DNA from: an uncultured Paracoccaceae bacterium
GTDB lineage: Bacteria > Pseudomonadota > Alphaproteobacteria > Rhodobacterales > Rhodobacteraceae
Length of the DNA stretch: 42,398 bases
Reading direction: 5' to 3'
Assembly: GCA_945952025.1 (NCBI GenBank)
Contig: CAMFGW010000026.1
Coordinates: 1-42,398, forward strand
Positions 16,591 through 25,367 of the stretch are shown piece after piece (position 1 is the first letter of the stretch; the number at the start of each line of letters is the position of its first letter). The notes beneath the pieces were generated by a model. The model was not told where the DNA came from and ran no database searches. It saw nothing but the letters and a program-made list of their open reading frames with translations. A program made the translations under genes and the position numbers.

Positions 16591-17853
16591 ATGAACATCC
16601 TGATCCTTGGCTCAGGCGGACGCGAACATGCGCTCGCCTGGGCGGTCAAGCAGAGCCCCAAGTGCGACCGGCTGATCGTGGCGCCGGGCAACGCCGGGAT
16701 AGCGCTTCTGGCCGAATGCGCCGACATCGACATCCTCGACGGGGCGGCCGTCGTCACCTTCTGCGAGGAAAACACCGTCGATTTCGTCATCGTCGGGCCA
16801 GAGGCGCCCCTAGCCGCAGGCGTGGCCGATGCCGCCCGCGCGGCGGGGCTTCTGACCTTCGGGCCGTCGGCTGCGGCGGCGCAGCTTGAGGCATCCAAGA
16901 CATTCACGAAGGAGGTTTGCGACGCCTGTGGCGCGCCGACCGCCGACTGGGCGCGCTTCACCGACGAGGCGGCGGCCCTCGCCTACATCCGCGTGACCGG
17001 GGCGCCCGTGGTCGTCAAGGCCGACGGGCTGGCCGCCGGCAAGGGCGTCGTCGTCGCCATGACGCTCGCCGAGGCCGAGGCGGCCGTGAGCGACATGCTG
17101 GGCGGCAGCCTTGGCTCTGCCGGCGCGTCGGTCGTGATCGAGGAATTCATGGAGGGCGAAGAGGCCTCGTTCTTCGTGCTGTCGGACGGGCAAGATGTGC
17201 TGGCGGTCGGCACGGCGCAGGACCACAAGCGCGTGGGCGACGGCGACACCGGCCCGAACACCGGCGGCATGGGCGCCTATTCCCCTGCCCCGGTCCTGAC
17301 CGACGCGATCGCCACGCAGGCGCTCGACCTTATCGTGCGGCCGACGGTCACGGAAATGGCGCGGCGGGGGACGCCCTTTCAAGGCGTGCTCTATGCCGGG
17401 CTGATGATCCGGGACGGCCAGGCGCGGCTCGTCGAATACAACGTCCGCTTCGGCGACCCAGAGGCGCAGGTGCTGATGATGCGGCTTGGCGCGCAGGCGC
17501 TCGACCTGATGCTCGCCTGTGCCGAGGGGCGGCTGGCCGAGGCGGGTGTGACCTGGGCCGACGATCATGCGCTGACGGTGGTGATGGCGGCGCGGGGCTA
17601 TCCGGGTGCCTACGCGAAGGGCAGCGTGATCGGCGGGCTGGACGATCTGCCCGAGGATTCGCGGCACATGGTCTTTCACGCCGGAACCGCGCTGAAGGAC
17701 GGGCAGGTGATCGCCACAGGGGGCCGGGTGCTGGCCATCACGGCGCGGGGGGCGAGCCTGGCCGAAGCGCAGGCCGAAGCCTATGCGATGGTGGGCCGGA
17801 TCGACTGGCCCGATGGCTTCTGCCGGCGCGACATCGGCTGGCGAGCGCTCTGA
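16591..17853 (+). CDS. purD: Phosphoribosylamine--glycine ligase (GAR synthetase)
   Basis: The second step of purine synthesis: ATP-dependent joining of glycine to phosphoribosylamine. 420 residues, the usual length. N domain begins MNILILGSGGREHALAW; ATP-grasp elements include VVKADGLAAGKGVVVA (near 137-152), VIEEFMEGEEASFF, the family signature TGPNTGGMGAYSPAP, and RFGDPEAQV near the metal site. Many upstream in-frame codons remain open, but the family start and GGGGGCG upstream fix the ATG at 16591. It is a single gene, divergent from xseA and convergent with fdxE. Confidence 0.98.
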   Translation: MNILILGSGGREHALAWAVKQSPKCDRLIVAPGNAGIALLAECADIDILDGAAVVTFCEENTVDFVIVGPEAPLAAGVADAARAAGLLTFGPSAAAAQLEASKTFTKEVCDACGAPTADWARFTDEAAALAYIRVTGAPVVVKADGLAAGKGVVVAMTLAEAEAAVSDMLGGSLGSAGASVVIEEFMEGEEASFFVLSDGQDVLAVGTAQDHKRVGDGDTGPNTGGMGAYSPAPVLTDAIATQALDLIVRPTVTEMARRGTPFQGVLYAGLMIRDGQARLVEYNVRFGDPEAQVLMMRLGAQALDLMLACAEGRLAEAGVTWADDHALTVVMAARGYPGAYAKGSVIGGLDDLPEDSRHMVFHAGTALKDGQVIATGGRVLAITARGASLAEAQAEAYAMVGRIDWPDGFCRRDIGWRAL

Positions 17854-17868
17854 CCGCCAGCCGCCGTC

Positions 17869-18308
<440 letters not shown>

Positions 18309-18340
18309 CTAGGACCAGCGAAGCCTTCCCCGGGGGACCC

Positions 18341-19210
18341 ATGACGCGCCATCCGCTCTTCGGCCTGCTGCTCGCCGCCTTCGGCGCGCTGATCCTGACG
18401 CCCGACACGCTGTTCATGCGCCTGTCGGGGATGGACGGCTTTGCCATGCTGGGCTGGCGCGGGCTTCTGACCGGCCTTGTCCTGATCGCAAGCTGGCCCC
18501 TGACCACGGGCCGCCGCCCCGGTGCGCTCGCGTCCCTTTGGCAGCCTGCGGCCCTTGGCGTCATCATCGGCCACGCGACGAACACCACGCTTTTTGCCCT
18601 TGGCGTCGCGGTGGCGCCGGTGGCGATTGTGCTTTTGTCGGTCGCGATGATCCCGATCTTCGCCGCCATTTTCGGCCGCCTCCTGCTGGGCGAGCGCACG
18701 TCGGGCGCGACCTGGGTGACGATGGCGCTGGTCCTTTCGGGGATCGCCATCGCGGTCCTTGGGCATGATGCGGCCGGTCAGGGCGGCAACGCGCTTCTGG
18801 GCGTCGCGGCGGGACTGGGCGTTGCCGTCGTCATGTCCCTGAACTTCGTCATCATTAGGCAGGCGCATGACCTGCCGATCCAGCCGACGATGGGCATGGG
18901 CTCGCTCCTGGCCGGGCTGATCGGCCTTTCCGTCACCGGGGTGCCGGGGATGATGGAGGGCCATGTCTGGGCCATCGCCGTCGTGGGCCTGGTCATCCTG
19001 CCCCTGTCGTTCCTGTCCCTGTCCGTCGCGACCCGGCACACAAGCGCGACGAACGTCAGCCTTCTGATGCTTCTGGAAACCGTGCTGGGCCCGGTCTGGG
19101 TCTGGATCGGCGTGCATGAGCCGATGACGCCGGCCATGATCCTTGGCGGGGCGCTCGTCGTCGTCAGCCTTGCGGTCTACATCATCCTCGAGGGGCGCCG
19201 CGCCCGGTGA
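18341..19210 (+). CDS. DMT-superfamily (EamA) membrane transporter
   Basis: A 289-residue protein with ten predicted membrane segments in two EamA halves (about 5-135 and 150-285). Typical elements are LGWRGLLTGLVL near the start of helix 2, GVAVAPVAIVLLSVAMIPIFAA, FGRLLLGER at the end of the first half and LLMLLETVLGPVWVW in the second. Such proteins usually export amino acids or other metabolites; the substrate cannot be read. ATG at 18341 is preceded by GGGGGA. It is divergent from fdxE and convergent with degP. The stop codon is the first copy of a short tandem repeat. Confidence 0.9.
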   Translation: MTRHPLFGLLLAAFGALILTPDTLFMRLSGMDGFAMLGWRGLLTGLVLIASWPLTTGRRPGALASLWQPAALGVIIGHATNTTLFALGVAVAPVAIVLLSVAMIPIFAAIFGRLLLGERTSGATWVTMALVLSGIAIAVLGHDAAGQGGNALLGVAAGLGVAVVMSLNFVIIRQAHDLPIQPTMGMGSLLAGLIGLSVTGVPGMMEGHVWAIAVVGLVILPLSFLSLSVATRHTSATNVSLLMLLETVLGPVWVWIGVHEPMTPAMILGGALVVVSLAVYIILEGRRAR

Positions 19211-19251
19211 CGCCCCGGTGAGGCCCGGTGAGGCCCGGTGAGGCCCGGTGA
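19203..19251 (+). repeat. Five-copy 10/11-base tandem repeat carrying stop codons
   Basis: CCCGGTGA occurs at 19203, 19214, 19224, 19234 and 19244; the last three units (AGGCCCGGTG) are identical. The first copy contains the stop codon of the DMT gene. Because the period is 10, the TGA triplets fall in all three forward frames. The array ends 7 bases before the degP stop on the other strand. Confidence 0.92.
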
Positions 19252-19257
19252 GCGCGG

Positions 19258-20730
19258 TCACTCGACCGGCAGCGAGACAAAGCGCGGCATGATGCTCGAT
19301 CGCAGAAGGATCAGGATCGAAGACCGCCCGCCCTCGCGTGCCTTGTCGAGGACACGGGTCAGGTCGTCGACCGTCGCCAGCTTCTCTTGCCCCGCCTCGG
19401 TCAGCAGGTCGCCCGCGCGGATGCCCTTGTCGTAGGCGGCGCTGTCGGAGGCCACGTCGGTCACGGCCAGACCGTTCACGTCGTCGGGCAGGTTGAATTC
19501 GCCGCGCAGGTCGTCGGTCAGCGGTTCGAGCGCCATGCCCAGGATCATGCTGTCGGGCGCAGGCTGCGCGGGCGCCGGATCGGGTTGGGGCGCGGTTTGA
19601 GGCTCGGGCTGGTCGGCCGCGGCCTTGGGCTGCTCTGCCTCGGGCAGGCCCGTCTCACGCTGGCCGAGCGTCACGTCGAGCGTCTTTTCGGCGCCGTCGC
19701 GGCGTAGGGTCAGCGTGACCTTGCTTCCGGCGGGCGCGCGCCCCACGCGCCGCGTCAGGTCGCTTGCATCCTTCAGCTCGGCCCCGTCGAAGCGCAGGAT
19801 CACGTCGCCGGGCCTCAGCCCCGCGTCACGGGCCGGGCCGTCCGGCACATCGACCACCATCGCACCGCCGGGTGCCGGCAGGCCAAGCTTGTCGGCAAGC
19901 GCCGGGGTCACCGACTGGATCCGCGCCCCAAGCCAGCCGCGCTGCATCTCGCCATGTTGCCGGAGCTGGTCGGCGACACCCGAAACGACGTTCGAGGCCA
20001 TGGCGAAGCCAATGCCGATCGAGGTTCCGGTCGGGCTCAGGATCGCGGTGTTCATGCCGATGACCTGGCCTTCGGTATTGAAGAGCGGCCCGCCGGAGTT
20101 GCCCTTGTTGATCGCCGCGTCGGTCTGCAGGAAGTCATCATAGACCCCGTTCAACTCGCGCTTTCGGGCCGAGATGATGCCGGCCGACACCGAAAAGCCC
20201 TGGCCGAGCGGGTTGCCGACCGCGACCACCCAGTCGCCGACACGCATCTTGTCGCTGTCGCCGAAGGTGACGAACGGCAGCGGATCGGGCGCCTCGACCT
20301 TCAGGACGGCGACATCGGTCGCAAGGTCGCGCCCGACCACGGTTGCGGGCCGCTTGTCGCCGGAAAAGAACTCGACCTCGATCGTGTCGGCCCCGTCGAT
20401 CACATGGTTGTTCGTGACGATATAGCCGTCGGCCGAGATGACGAAGCCAGCGCCCAGGCCTTCGGAACGCTGGATCGGCGGGCCGTCGCCGTTGAAATCC
20501 TTGAAGAAATCATCGAAGGGCGACGAGGGCTGGCCCTGCCCCTGTTCGCCCAGGGGCTTGGCGATGCCGCTTTCGGTCTTGATGTCGACGACGGCCGGGC
20601 TGACCTTTTCGGCAAGGTCGGCGAAGCTGTCCGGCATGGCCGCCTGTGCCCCGCTGGGCGCTCCGAGGGGCGCGACGAGCACGGCAAGAGCCACGGCGAG
20701 GGCACCGAAAAAACGAACTGGGGTCTGCAT
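19258..20730 (-). CDS. degP: DegP/HtrA-type periplasmic serine protease (Do family)
   Basis: A 490-residue periplasmic protease-chaperone. Signal peptide 1-31 (cut near AQAA), trypsin-like domain with His109 (TNNHVI), Asp139 (LATDVAVL) and Ser212 (KGNSGGPLF), PDZ1 (about 260-355, GWLGARIQSV) and PDZ2 (about 405-485, MALEPLTDDL), joined by a Pro/Gln/Ala linker. The start at 20730 follows AAGGAG. It is 107 bases downstream of hflC in the same direction, the usual hflK-hflC-degP order of this family, linking periplasmic proteolysis to membrane quality control. The symbol could also be mucD/degQ. Confidence 0.94.
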   Translation of the reverse strand: MQTPVRFFGALAVALAVLVAPLGAPSGAQAAMPDSFADLAEKVSPAVVDIKTESGIAKPLGEQGQGQPSSPFDDFFKDFNGDGPPIQRSEGLGAGFVISADGYIVTNNHVIDGADTIEVEFFSGDKRPATVVGRDLATDVAVLKVEAPDPLPFVTFGDSDKMRVGDWVVAVGNPLGQGFSVSAGIISARKRELNGVYDDFLQTDAAINKGNSGGPLFNTEGQVIGMNTAILSPTGTSIGIGFAMASNVVSGVADQLRQHGEMQRGWLGARIQSVTPALADKLGLPAPGGAMVVDVPDGPARDAGLRPGDVILRFDGAELKDASDLTRRVGRAPAGSKVTLTLRRDGAEKTLDVTLGQRETGLPEAEQPKAAADQPEPQTAPQPDPAPAQPAPDSMILGMALEPLTDDLRGEFNLPDDVNGLAVTDVASDSAAYDKGIRAGDLLTEAGQEKLATVDDLTRVLDKAREGGRSSILILLRSSIMPRFVSLPVE

Positions 20731-20837
20731 CGGTGTCTCCTTGGCCGGGCACGGCCCACGCTCACGGCCCGTGCCAAGCCTCGCCGCGCCGGGCGCGCAA
20801 GGCAAGGGGGAACGTGGGGCCCTACCCGGCCCAGGCG

Positions 20838-21776
20838 TCAGTTCGACGCCGGGGCGGTGGCGGCTGCGGCGGGAGCGGCGGCGGCCGGCGCGGGGACCAG
20901 CGCGTCGCCGGCTCCGGTCGAGGACTTCAGGAACTCGAAGAACTCGCTGTCGGGCGACATGACCATGGTCGAGTTCCCCGACTGCAGTGCCTGACGGTAG
21001 GAGCTGAGCGAACGGTAGAAGTCGAAGAAGGCCGGGTCGGCGCCATAGGCGGCGGCAAGGATCGCGGTGCGCTTGGCATCGGCCTCGCCGCGGATGATTT
21101 CCGACTGGCGCTTGGCGTCCGACACGGTTTCCACCACCGACCGGTCAGCCCCGGCCCGGCGGCGCTGCGCCTCTTCGTTACCGCGGGCGATCTGGTCGGC
21201 CGCCTCGCGCTCGCGTTCAGCCCGCATGCGGGCGAAGGTCGCCTCGAGGTTCTGTTCGGGCAGGTCGGTCCGGCGCAGGCGAACGTCAACGATCCTGATC
21301 CCCAGCGAGGACGCATCGGACTGCGCCGCCGCCATGATCTGCTGGGCAAGCGCCGCGCGGTTTTCCGACAGGATCGACGCGCTGTCGACCTCGCCCAGCA
21401 CGTCACGCAGCTTGCCGCTGAGCGTGAAGGCCAGCCGCTGTTCGGCCGCCTGCTCGCCGCCCGCGCCCACGGCCTGCCGCAGGCGCACCGGATCGGCGAT
21501 CACATAGCGCGCGAAGGCGTCGACGATCAGGCGGCGGTTGTTCGAGGGGGTGATTTCCTGTTGCGGCACGTCGAGCCCCAGGATGCGCTTGTCGTAATAG
21601 ACGACCTCGTTCACGACCGGCACCTTGAAGTAAAGGCCCGGGTCGGGCTTTTCCTCGACGATCTCGCCGAAGCGCAGGACAAGCGCCTGGTGGCGTTCGT
21701 CGACGACGAAGACCGAGGACAGGACGGCGGCCAGCACCAGCGCGGCCAGGGGGATGAAGAGAAGATTGCGGTTCAT
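20838..21776 (-). CDS. hflC: FtsH-modulating SPFH protein HflC
   Basis: A 312-residue membrane protein, N-terminal anchor (about 5-23, LLFIPLAALVLAAVLSSVFV), then an SPFH/band-7 domain in the periplasm (DERHQALVLRFGEIVE, PGLYFKVP) and a helical region rich in Arg/Glu/Ala (RTDLPEQNLEATFARMRAER). With HflK it forms the large cage around FtsH that limits access to membrane substrates. ATG overlaps the hflK stop by one base (TGATG), so the pair is coupled. The C-terminal tail is Ala/Pro-rich. Confidence 0.96.
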   Translation of the reverse strand: MNRNLLFIPLAALVLAAVLSSVFVVDERHQALVLRFGEIVEEKPDPGLYFKVPVVNEVVYYDKRILGLDVPQQEITPSNNRRLIVDAFARYVIADPVRLRQAVGAGGEQAAEQRLAFTLSGKLRDVLGEVDSASILSENRAALAQQIMAAAQSDASSLGIRIVDVRLRRTDLPEQNLEATFARMRAEREREAADQIARGNEEAQRRRAGADRSVVETVSDAKRQSEIIRGEADAKRTAILAAAYGADPAFFDFYRSLSSYRQALQSGNSTMVMSPDSEFFEFLKSSTGAGDALVPAPAAAAPAAAATAPASN

Positions 21777-22957
21777 CACTTGGTCACTCCCGCTGCGTCC
21801 TTGGGCTTCAGCACGTCGAGCGGCAGATAGGGCACGACACCATGGCCCCCTGCGGCGTCATCGACGATGATCTTGTTCACGCCGCCCAGAACGTCGGTCA
21901 TGGTTTCCAGATAGAGGCGCTTGCGGGTCACTTCCGGCGCCTTGCGATATTCCTCGAGGACCGAGCCGAAGCGGCTCGCCTCGCCCTCGGCCTGGTTGAC
22001 GACCTGGGCGCGGTATGCCTCGGCCTCCTGCATGACCTGCGCCGCGTCGCCGCGCGCGCCGGCCAGCGCCTGATTCACATAGGCGTCGGCCTGCTTTTCC
22101 AGCCGGTCGCGTTCCTGTTCGGCCGACTGCACCTCCTTGAAGGACGAGATGACCTCTTTCGGGGGGTCGGCGCTCAGGAAGTTCACCCGCACCACATGCA
22201 GGCCGCTGTTGTAGCTTTCGAGCGTCTGCTGGATCAGGGCCTGAAGCCGTTGCGCGATCACGCTGCGGTCGCGGTTCAGGATCGGGGCCAGCGGCGTCTG
22301 GGCGATGATTTCGCGCATCGAGGACTGGGCGACCGACTGTACCGTCAGCTGCGGGTCGCGCAGGTTGAACAGGAACTTTTCCGGGTCGCTGACGTTCCAG
22401 ACCACCTGGAAGGCGATGTCGACGATGTTTTCGTCCTGGGTCAGCATCAGGCCCTGGTCGGCCGGGCCTTGGCCGACGCCGATATCCTCGACCCGTTCGG
22501 TCGTCACCGGAATGACCTGGTAGGTATAGACGGGCCAGGCGGCGAAGTTCAGGCCGGGATCACCCACCGACGAGCGCTTGCCAAGGAAGAGGACAACCGA
22601 GCGTTCGTCGGACTTGACCACGTAGAAGGACTGGGTGGCCCAGAGCGCCACGAGCGCCAGAAGCCCGACCCAGACGAGGTTGCGGGGCCGCGACCAGAAG
22701 CCGCCCTGCCCCTGGCCGCCGCCCGGACCGCCATTCTGGCCGCCGCCGAAGCCATTGCGCGAGCGGCCGCCCATCAGGAGGCGCAGCTGGTCGGTGCCCT
22801 TGCGCACGATCTGGTCGATGTCCGGCAGGGACTGGCCCCGGTTGCCGTCGCGGCCCCCGTCCCTGTTCCCGTCCCGCCCGCCATCCGGCCGTCCGCGGTC
22901 GTCCCGGTCGTCGTCATCCCCGCCGCCGCCGCCCCAGGGGCCTCCGCTGCCAGCCAT
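21776..22957 (-). CDS. hflK: FtsH-modulating SPFH protein HflK
   Basis: A 393-residue partner of HflC. The N terminus is cytoplasmic and extremely Gly/Asp/Arg-rich (GGPWGGGGGDDDDRDDRG), followed by SLPDIDQIVRKGTDQL, a membrane helix (LVWVGLLALVALWATQSFYV), and the SPFH domain (DERSVVLFLGKRSSVGDPGL). The long helical stretch EQERDRLEKQADAYVNQAL is family-typical. Start at 22957 is fixed by GGAAGGAA 6 bases upstream. It begins the hflK-hflC-degP cluster. Confidence 0.96.
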   Translation of the reverse strand: MAGSGGPWGGGGGDDDDRDDRGRPDGGRDGNRDGGRDGNRGQSLPDIDQIVRKGTDQLRLLMGGRSRNGFGGGQNGGPGGGQGQGGFWSRPRNLVWVGLLALVALWATQSFYVVKSDERSVVLFLGKRSSVGDPGLNFAAWPVYTYQVIPVTTERVEDIGVGQGPADQGLMLTQDENIVDIAFQVVWNVSDPEKFLFNLRDPQLTVQSVAQSSMREIIAQTPLAPILNRDRSVIAQRLQALIQQTLESYNSGLHVVRVNFLSADPPKEVISSFKEVQSAEQERDRLEKQADAYVNQALAGARGDAAQVMQEAEAYRAQVVNQAEGEASRFGSVLEEYRKAPEVTRKRLYLETMTDVLGGVNKIIVDDAAGGHGVVPYLPLDVLKPKDAAGVTK

Positions 22958-23074
22958 CTGTCTTCCTTCCGTCAGTCCTCGTCCCATTCCCAACTGGGCA
23001 TCGGGGCGCGATTTTCAACCCAATCCGCGCCGGTCGCCGGCGCTTTACGCTTCTGCTTGCCTTGCGTCAGGCGG

Positions 23075-24430
23075 TCAGCGAACCGGCCGGCGCATGGTGA
23101 CCAGCTCTTCGGCCATCGTCGGGTGAACCGCAACCGTGCGGTCGAAATCTTCTTTCGTGGCGCCCATCTTGATCGCCACGGCGGCAAGCTGGATCAGTTC
23201 GCCCGCCTCGGGTGCCACGATCTGGCAGCCAAGGACGCGGCGGCTTTCCGGATCGACGGACAGCTTCATCAGGACGCGCTCTTCGGATCCGATGAAGGCG
23301 GTGCGCATGGGGCGGAAGGTGGTCGCATAGACCTCGACGGGCCCACGCGCGCGGGCCTCCTCCTCGGTCAGGCCGACGGTGCCGAGCTCTGGGCGGGTGA
23401 AGACGGCCGAGGCCACCAGCTCATGGTCGACGGGCCGGGGTCGCGCGCCAAAGACCGTATCGGCGAAGGAATGGCCATCGCGGATCGCGACCGGCGTCAG
23501 GGCGATGCGGCCCGTCACGTCGCCCACGGCGAAGATCGAGGGGACGGTGGTCTGCGACCATTCGTCGACCGCGATGCCGCCGGTCGGGCCGAAGGCCACG
23601 CCCAGCTCCTCAAGCCCCAGCCCGTGGCTGTTCGGGCGCCGCCCCGTCGCACAGAGGACACCGCCGTAGGTTTCGGTCCGCCCGTCCGTCAGGACCACGC
23701 GCCAACCCTCGGCCAGGCGCTCGATTCCGGTCAGGTCGGTCGCGGTGCGGATGTCGATCCCCTGCCGGACCATCGAGGCGGCGACCAGCGCGCGGGCCTC
23801 GTTGTCGAAGCCGCGCAGGACCTGGGGCCCGCGATAGAGAAGCGTCACCCGCACGCCGAGGCCGGCCATGATGCAGGCCATCTCGCAGGCGATGAAGCCG
23901 CCGCCGACGATCAGCATGGTTTGGGGGAGTTCGGGCAGGTTGAAGATGTCGTCCGAGGACCAGCATCCGGCCTCGCGCGCGACCTTGGGCAGGTCGGGCC
24001 GGCCGCCGGTCGCGATCAGGATATGGGCTGCCGTGACCTCGTGCCCGTCCGCCAGGCGCACGCGGTGGGGGTCCAGGACGGTTGCGCGGGTGTCCAGGAC
24101 CTCGACCCCCGCCCCGGTCAGGCCCGACCGGTAGGCCGCCTCGAGCCGCGCAAGTTCGCGGTCGAGCCGCGCGCGGAAGGCGGGCCAGTCGAAGGGGCCG
24201 GTGGTCGCCCGTTGCCAGCCGTAGGCCTGACCTTCCGCGACCCGGTGCGGCAGGTCGGCGGCGAAGACCATCAGCTTCTTCGGCACGCAGCCCCGGATGA
24301 CGCAGGTGCCGCCCATGCGGTCGGCCTCGGCCAGTGCGACGCGGGCGCCATGTTCGCCCGCCGCGATGCGCGCCGCCCGGACGCCGCCCGAGCCGCCGCC
24401 AATGACGAAGAGGTCGACGTCGAAGCTCAT
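23075..24430 (-). CDS. gor: Glutathione-disulfide reductase
   Basis: An NAD(P)H-dependent flavoenzyme that restores reduced glutathione. 451 residues: FAD-binding GGGSGGVRAAR (11-21), redox-active Cys43 and Cys48 in GGTCVIRGCVPKK, the NAD(P) fold with VGGGFIACEMACIMAG, the FAD site FAVGDVTG, and the C-terminal dimer domain with HPTMAEE supplying the catalytic His. The cytosolic gene starts inside the rpiA stop (ATGA), so it is coupled to pentose-phosphate isomerase; both concern NADPH supply and its use in redox defence. Confidence 0.96.
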   Translation of the reverse strand: MSFDVDLFVIGGGSGGVRAARIAAGEHGARVALAEADRMGGTCVIRGCVPKKLMVFAADLPHRVAEGQAYGWQRATTGPFDWPAFRARLDRELARLEAAYRSGLTGAGVEVLDTRATVLDPHRVRLADGHEVTAAHILIATGGRPDLPKVAREAGCWSSDDIFNLPELPQTMLIVGGGFIACEMACIMAGLGVRVTLLYRGPQVLRGFDNEARALVAASMVRQGIDIRTATDLTGIERLAEGWRVVLTDGRTETYGGVLCATGRRPNSHGLGLEELGVAFGPTGGIAVDEWSQTTVPSIFAVGDVTGRIALTPVAIRDGHSFADTVFGARPRPVDHELVASAVFTRPELGTVGLTEEEARARGPVEVYATTFRPMRTAFIGSEERVLMKLSVDPESRRVLGCQIVAPEAGELIQLAAVAIKMGATKEDFDRTVAVHPTMAEELVTMRRPVR

Positions 24431-25254
24431 TTGCGTGTGTCCATCATGGCAGCTTTCGTCGCCTCGTCGGCCCAGATCAGGTCGGCATGGCCGTCCGGGT
24501 GGCCGACGACCACGACCGAGGCGAGGCCGATGAAAAGGCCGTTTTCCACCACGCCGGGTATCTGGTTCAGCGCGACCGAGAGCCGGTCGGGATCGTCGAT
24601 CCGGCCAAGATGCAGGTCGACGATGGCGTTGCCTTCATCCGAGACGAGGGGGCGGTCGCCCGCCATGCGCCGGGTGATGCGCACGTCGCGGTAGCCAAGC
24701 GCGCCCAGCGCCCGCTCGATATGGCCGAGCGTCGAGGCAAGGCCGAAGGTCAGCGCCTCGACCGGCAGGGGGAAGGCGCCCAGCACCGCGACCTCTTTGG
24801 CGGGGTCGGAAATCACGATCATGCGACGCGAGGCGGCGGCAACGATCTTTTCCTGCAGGTGCGCGGCCCCGCCCCCCTTGATGAGGCGCAGCCGGCCGTC
24901 GAATTCGTCGGCCCCGTCGATGGTCAGGTCCAGAAGCCCCGCCTGATCAAGCGTGGTCAGCGGGATGCCTTCGGCGCGCGCCCAGTCCGCCGTGCGGCTC
25001 GAGGTCGGAACGCCGGTGATGCGCAGGCCGTCGGACCGGACGCGCTCGCCAAGGCGCCGGACGAGGAAGGCCGCCGTCGAGCCGGTGCCAAGGCCCACCT
25101 TCATGCCGTCGGTGACGAACTCGGCCGCGCGGTCGGCCGCCGCCTTCTTGGCGCGGTCGGTCGGCGACAGGCCGGCGCCACGGTCGCTGTCGGCCGGGGC
25201 GCGGACAGGTCCGGGGCCGGGAAGGGTCAGGCCAGGTGTCGGGCCAAGGGGCAT
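24427..25254 (-). CDS. rpiA: Ribose-5-phosphate isomerase A
   Basis: Interconverts ribose-5-phosphate and ribulose-5-phosphate. 275 residues, longer than the usual about 220-260 because of a Pro/Gly-rich N-terminal extension of about 30 residues. Core motifs: VGLGTGSTAAF (phosphate loop), TIDGADEFD and KGGGAAHLQEKIVA with catalytic Asp/Glu/Lys. ATG at 25254 has a strong GGAGG 8 bases upstream, so the extension is probably translated; conserved similarity starts only at SPTDRAKKAAADRAAE. TATAAG on the coding strand around 25299-25304 is a possible -10 box. Couples to gor by a 4-base overlap. Confidence 0.95.
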   Translation of the reverse strand: MPLGPTPGLTLPGPGPVRAPADSDRGAGLSPTDRAKKAAADRAAEFVTDGMKVGLGTGSTAAFLVRRLGERVRSDGLRITGVPTSSRTADWARAEGIPLTTLDQAGLLDLTIDGADEFDGRLRLIKGGGAAHLQEKIVAAASRRMIVISDPAKEVAVLGAFPLPVEALTFGLASTLGHIERALGALGYRDVRITRRMAGDRPLVSDEGNAIVDLHLGRIDDPDRLSVALNQIPGVVENGLFIGLASVVVVGHPDGHADLIWADEATKAAMMDTRK

Positions 25255-25343
25255 CGGCAATCCTCCGGTCGGGGACCCGGTCGGGCCCTGCCGGACTTAT
25301 AGGCGAGCGGCCCGGCGGGTGCGAGCAGAAAGGCCCCCGCCAG

Positions 25344-25367
25344 CCAGTCCACCAGCTAGTGGACTGG
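25344..25367 (-). terminator. 24-base near-perfect palindrome after the EF-hand gene
   Basis: CCAGTCCAC (25344-25352) and GTGGACTGG (25359-25367) flank CAGCTA. The stem starts at the base after the stop codon of the EF-hand gene. No T tract follows, so termination is inferred from position and stability; a protein-binding palindrome for rpiA is the alternative. Confidence 0.6.
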
